This document shows positions 5,716 through 7,554 of a stretch of DNA of 7,554 nt, piece after piece. The notes under the pieces were generated by a model, which saw nothing but the letters and a program-made list of their open reading frames with translations, was not told where the DNA came from and ran no database searches. Origin of the DNA: an uncultured Clostridia bacterium (lineage in GTDB: Bacteria; Bacillota_A; Clostridia; TANB77; CAG-508); the NCBI GenBank assembly GCA_947369305.1, contig CANBLA010000043.1, positions 1-7,554 on the forward strand. The letters are read 5' to 3'. Numbering within the stretch: the first letter of the stretch is position 1; every line of letters starts with the position of its first letter. The position numbers and the translations under genes were made by a program.

Positions 5716-6334
5716 TTAACTTCTCTCAATCACCTCATACGCACGAATCATGCTCTTAACTTTCCTATCCTCTCTATATTTCAAATACCATAAATACAGG
5801 ATTAACAAAAACAGTGCAAAATTCTTTATGTGCAATATTGCAACACTATACAATAGTGTGATTCCAATCAAAATTACTTGAGTCAATCGGCTCATAAAAA
5901 TAGTCGCATCTTTATTTCCTATCTTTTTGACTAATACTTCTTTTAAAATTTTCCCACCATCTAGTGGCATAATTGGTATTAAATTAAAAATGGCTAATAA
6001 CAAATTCGTATAAATAATTTTCATTTGTATCCCTTCATCTATTGGGATAAACACACAAAGTATTGCCATTAGCAAATTTAGAACAGGTCCTGCTAAATAT
6101 GTAACTATTTTGGTTCTACTTTTCCTACTCTTATAGGTATAAAATTGAGCAGATACACCAAGTGGATTAATGGAAAAAACCTCTGGTCGCAAACCGCATC
6201 AACATTCCAACTGCTACATGTGCTAGCTCATGTAATGTTATAAAAATAATAAATATTAAATAAATATCAAATTGTTCTAATACAATAAACAAAATAGCAA
6301 GCAAAATAATTTTTAAATTAATTTCTACTTTCAA
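5716..6334 (-). CDS. M50 (site-2) intramembrane metalloprotease, SpoIVFB-like, needs a +1 frameshift at CGG
   Basis: A zinc intramembrane protease of family M50, about 205 residues after correction. It starts at TTG 6332-6334 behind AGGAGG, which overlaps the TAG stop of the M23 gene, so translation is coupled. Residues 1-46 in frame 0 give a membrane segment and the zinc motif HELAH (35-39). At CGG (6194-6196) frame 0 runs into TAA eight codons later. Skipping the C gives GMLMGLRPEVFSINPLGV, a normal family continuation, then YLAGPVLNLLMA and the third zinc ligand in NLIPIMPLDGG (117-127, Asp125), and further membrane segments to the stop at 5716-5718. The two halves of the active site lie in different frames, so neither fragment alone can be an enzyme. 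In B. subtilis SpoIVFB cleaves pro-sigma-K and is held by SpoIVFA; the neighbouring M23 gene fits that arrangement, but the substrate here is unproven. Confidence 0.87.
6194..6196 (-). other. putative +1 recoding site, CGG codon 47 of the M50 gene
   Basis: The minus strand reads TTG ATG CGG TTT GCG ACC and stops at TAA shortly after in frame 0. Dropping the C gives TTG ATG GGT TTG CGA CCA GAG, encoding LMGLRPE, where Gly is usual in the family after the HExxH helix. As in the SleB-like gene, the skipped base is the C of a CGG and the resumed codon is GGN (Gly). No homopolymer run is adjacent that would explain an indel artefact. Confidence 0.6.
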
Positions 6335-6343
6335 ATTAACCTC

Positions 6344-7189
6344 CTAAAATTGGATTACTTCTGCAGGATTGATCGGGTTATTATCAATACGAATTTCGAA
6401 ATGCAAATGTGGACCTGTACTGTTTCCCGTACTTCCAACACTAGCAATTTCTTGTCCTTCTGCAATTTCTTGTCCTTCTGCAACATACATTTCTAGACAA
6501 TGCGCATATAAAGTTGTCACATTATCTTTGGTAATTCTAATATGATTACCATAATCTCCTTCTGTTGAAACTTGTGTAACTGTACCTGTCATGGCAGATT
6601 TTATTTTTGTTCCTTGATCTGCAGCAAGGTCAATTCCTGTGTGTGCTCCCGTTACATTTTGATATTGCGATTCTCGACTTCCAAATCCAGAACTTACAAT
6701 TCCTTCTATTGGCTTTATAAAATGAATTAAATTTTTAAGAGATGCTACATCTGTTACAATACTTTGTGGCTGAACTTCACTTCCTTGTGTTTGTATAACT
6801 TCTGCAGGATTTTCTTGCTTATTCATATTCGTCTCTTGCTGACTATTTAATTCTTCTTTATTTTCTTCTCGATTGATAAAAACGTCTTTTTCACTTTCTT
6901 CCTCTTTAAAATAAGCCATAAGTGAATTAAACTTTTCGGTAAGACTAATATTATATTGGGCAAAACTATTTAAAAAATTTTCTGTAAAAATATAATCCTT
7001 ATTTTTTACCGCAAATACAACTACTGCAAGTATAACTAAAATCAGCATTTCCAATAAAATTTTGCTTCCTAAATACGTTTTTGGTTTTTTCGTCTCCCTT
7101 TGCGAAATGGAAATATTTCTGTGATTTCGTCTGTAATAAATTTCTTCTGCTCTTCTAATTTTTTCGTTATCATTTAAAATTCTTTCCAA
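6344..7189 (-). CDS. M23 (LytM-domain) membrane metallopeptidase, SpoIVFA-like position
   Basis: 281 residues, a type II membrane protein. It has a basic cytoplasmic N-terminus (1-43), one membrane span (about 44-61, LLEMLILVILAVVVFA), a charged Gln/Glu-rich stalk (about 62-150) and a C-terminal LytM/M23 domain (about 155-281). The zinc and catalytic residues of M23 are all present: H183 and D187 in HTGIDLA, H230 in YAH, and HLH at 261-263. It therefore looks catalytically competent as a peptidoglycan endopeptidase, unlike regulators with degenerate LytM domains. The start is TTG 7187-7189 with GAGGTG just upstream; the nearby ATG is out of frame. It is followed directly by the M50 protease gene, as SpoIVFA is by SpoIVFB, which suggests it anchors or regulates that protease. 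A sigma-A-type promoter (7210-7237) rather than an obvious sporulation promoter precedes it. It contains no CGG codon. Confidence 0.9.
   Translation of the reverse strand: MERILNDNEKIRRAEEIYYRRNHRNISISQRETKKPKTYLGSKILLEMLILVILAVVVFAVKNKDYIFTENFLNSFAQYNISLTEKFNSLMAYFKEEESEKDVFINREENKEELNSQQETNMNKQENPAEVIQTQGSEVQPQSIVTDVASLKNLIHFIKPIEGIVSSGFGSRESQYQNVTGAHTGIDLAADQGTKIKSAMTGTVTQVSTEGDYGNHIRITKDNVTTLYAHCLEMYVAEGQEIAEGQEIASVGSTGNSTGPHLHFEIRIDNNPINPAEVIQF
6444..6479. repeat. perfect 18-bp tandem repeat inside the M23 gene
   Basis: Two identical 18-bp units (6444-6461 and 6462-6479), with a few bases of a third, encode AEGQEIAEGQEI (residues 238-249). The family normally has two similar but not identical turns at this place (x-EGxxVxxGQxI), so the length is normal. 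The repeat is in frame and could expand or contract by six residues. Confidence 0.75.
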
Positions 7190-7209
7190 AACTTTTCACC
7201 TCTTTCTTC

Positions 7210-7237
7210 AGTATATTCCTAATATATTCTTTGTAAA
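7210..7237 (-). promoter_or_regulatory. promoter of the M23-M50 operon
   Basis: Minus-strand TTTACA (7232-7237), a 16-bp spacer and TATACT (7210-7215), each one mismatch from the sigma-A consensus, lie just before the ribosome binding site of the M23 gene, giving a very short leader. I see no convincing sigma-E or sigma-G elements. Confidence 0.5.
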
Positions 7238-7258
7238 GAATTTTATGTCCATTTTCTA

Positions 7259-7554
7259 TTAATAAAGGATACAACTTGCTATTATAATTGTCAAAATCAG
7301 GGCAACATTAAAGATTTGTAAGAATTTATATTTTATTTTTAACTTTTGTGTTTCATTTCTTTTGGCATCTTTTTGTAATTTTTTTACATACGCATTAATT
7401 GTACTCTCGGCCTCTTTCAAGACAATCATTTTTTTATTTTTATCGTGCAAAGTACGTTTTCCATTCCTATTATACTCACTTTGCTTTAGTTTTACATGTG
7501 GCTTCAAAACCACAATTGCTTCATCCACAACATTAGAAGCCATTCCTTTTAAAA
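7259..7554 (-). CDS. small basic tail-anchored membrane protein, probably cut by the window edge
   Basis: I do not recognise this protein. The frame is open to the window edge. The first ATG (7541-7543) gives 94 residues, but the only ribosome-binding-like sequence, AAAAGGA, touches that ATG with no spacer, so the real start may lie outside the window. The visible protein is strongly basic and helical (many Lys/Arg/Gln in about 18-70, coiled-coil-like around NAYVKKLQKDAKRNETQK) and ends in one membrane span (about 77-94, FNVALILTIIIASCILY) with no tail after it. This is a C-terminally anchored layout with the bulk in the cytoplasm. It lies about 70 nt upstream of the M23 gene on the same strand and may share transcription with it. 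It contains no CGG codon in the visible part. Confidence 0.68.
   Translation of the reverse strand, partial: LKGMASNVVDEAIVVLKPHVKLKQSEYNRNGKRTLHDKNKKMIVLKEAESTINAYVKKLQKDAKRNETQKLKIKYKFLQIFNVALILTIIIASCILY

Noticed and set aside
5716..6192. Stand-alone 158-residue protease gene starting at TTG 6192
   Set aside because: It lacks HExxH and a ribosome binding site, while HELAH and a TTG with AGGAGG lie immediately upstream in the other frame. It is the second part of one M50 gene.
1..7554. CRISPR array, tRNA, rRNA, insertion sequence or prophage attachment site
   Set aside because: No regularly spaced long repeats, cloverleaf, transposase or terminal inverted repeats with flanking duplications were seen on either strand.

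Overview
The window is AT-rich DNA with tight spacing, AGGAGG-type ribosome binding sites, sigma-A-like promoters and many Rho-independent terminators. It carries a SleB-type wall hydrolase and a SpoIVFA/SpoIVFB-like M23-M50 pair. This points to a low-GC Gram-positive of the Clostridia, probably a sporulation-lineage, gut-type Bacillota (inference; no rRNA is present).

Layout from left to right. Positions 1-242 have no complete gene; they hold a leftward promoter with its leader and the terminator of the first gene. A SleB-family hydrolase (243-915, minus) faces a gene for an acidic protein with a carbohydrate-binding-like head (1172-2035, plus). Between them lie two sets of three phased TGTWAH boxes, which match the WalR/YycF consensus. 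After a shared terminator the minus strand carries a 45-residue basic peptide, two half-size TauE/SafE-type membrane proteins, an unrecognised 163-residue protein with its own strong promoter and terminator, and then a ruvA-rarA operon. A further minus-strand operon encodes an M23 (LytM) membrane protein and an M50 intramembrane protease. The last ORF, a small tail-anchored protein, runs to the right edge.

The most striking signal is that two unrelated genes, sleB-like and the M50 protease, are broken in the same way. Each reads correctly up to an in-frame CGG codon and hits a stop 5 or 8 codons later. Each continues as a fully conserved family protein if the ribosome moves +1 at that codon, so that C is skipped and GGN is read as Gly. 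By my hand scan, CGG appears in frame only once elsewhere in the window, in the 163-residue gene whose codon use differs from its neighbours. CGG/CCG triplets do occur in other frames, about 20 in the minus-strand genes. This suggests that CGG is an unassigned or shift-prone codon in this genome and works as a +1 recoding signal. Two independent indels or assembly errors remain the null hypothesis.

Functionally, the window combines envelope and peptidoglycan work (the SleB-like hydrolase, the M23-M50 pair and putative WalR control) with DNA repair (RuvA, RarA) and a small transporter.
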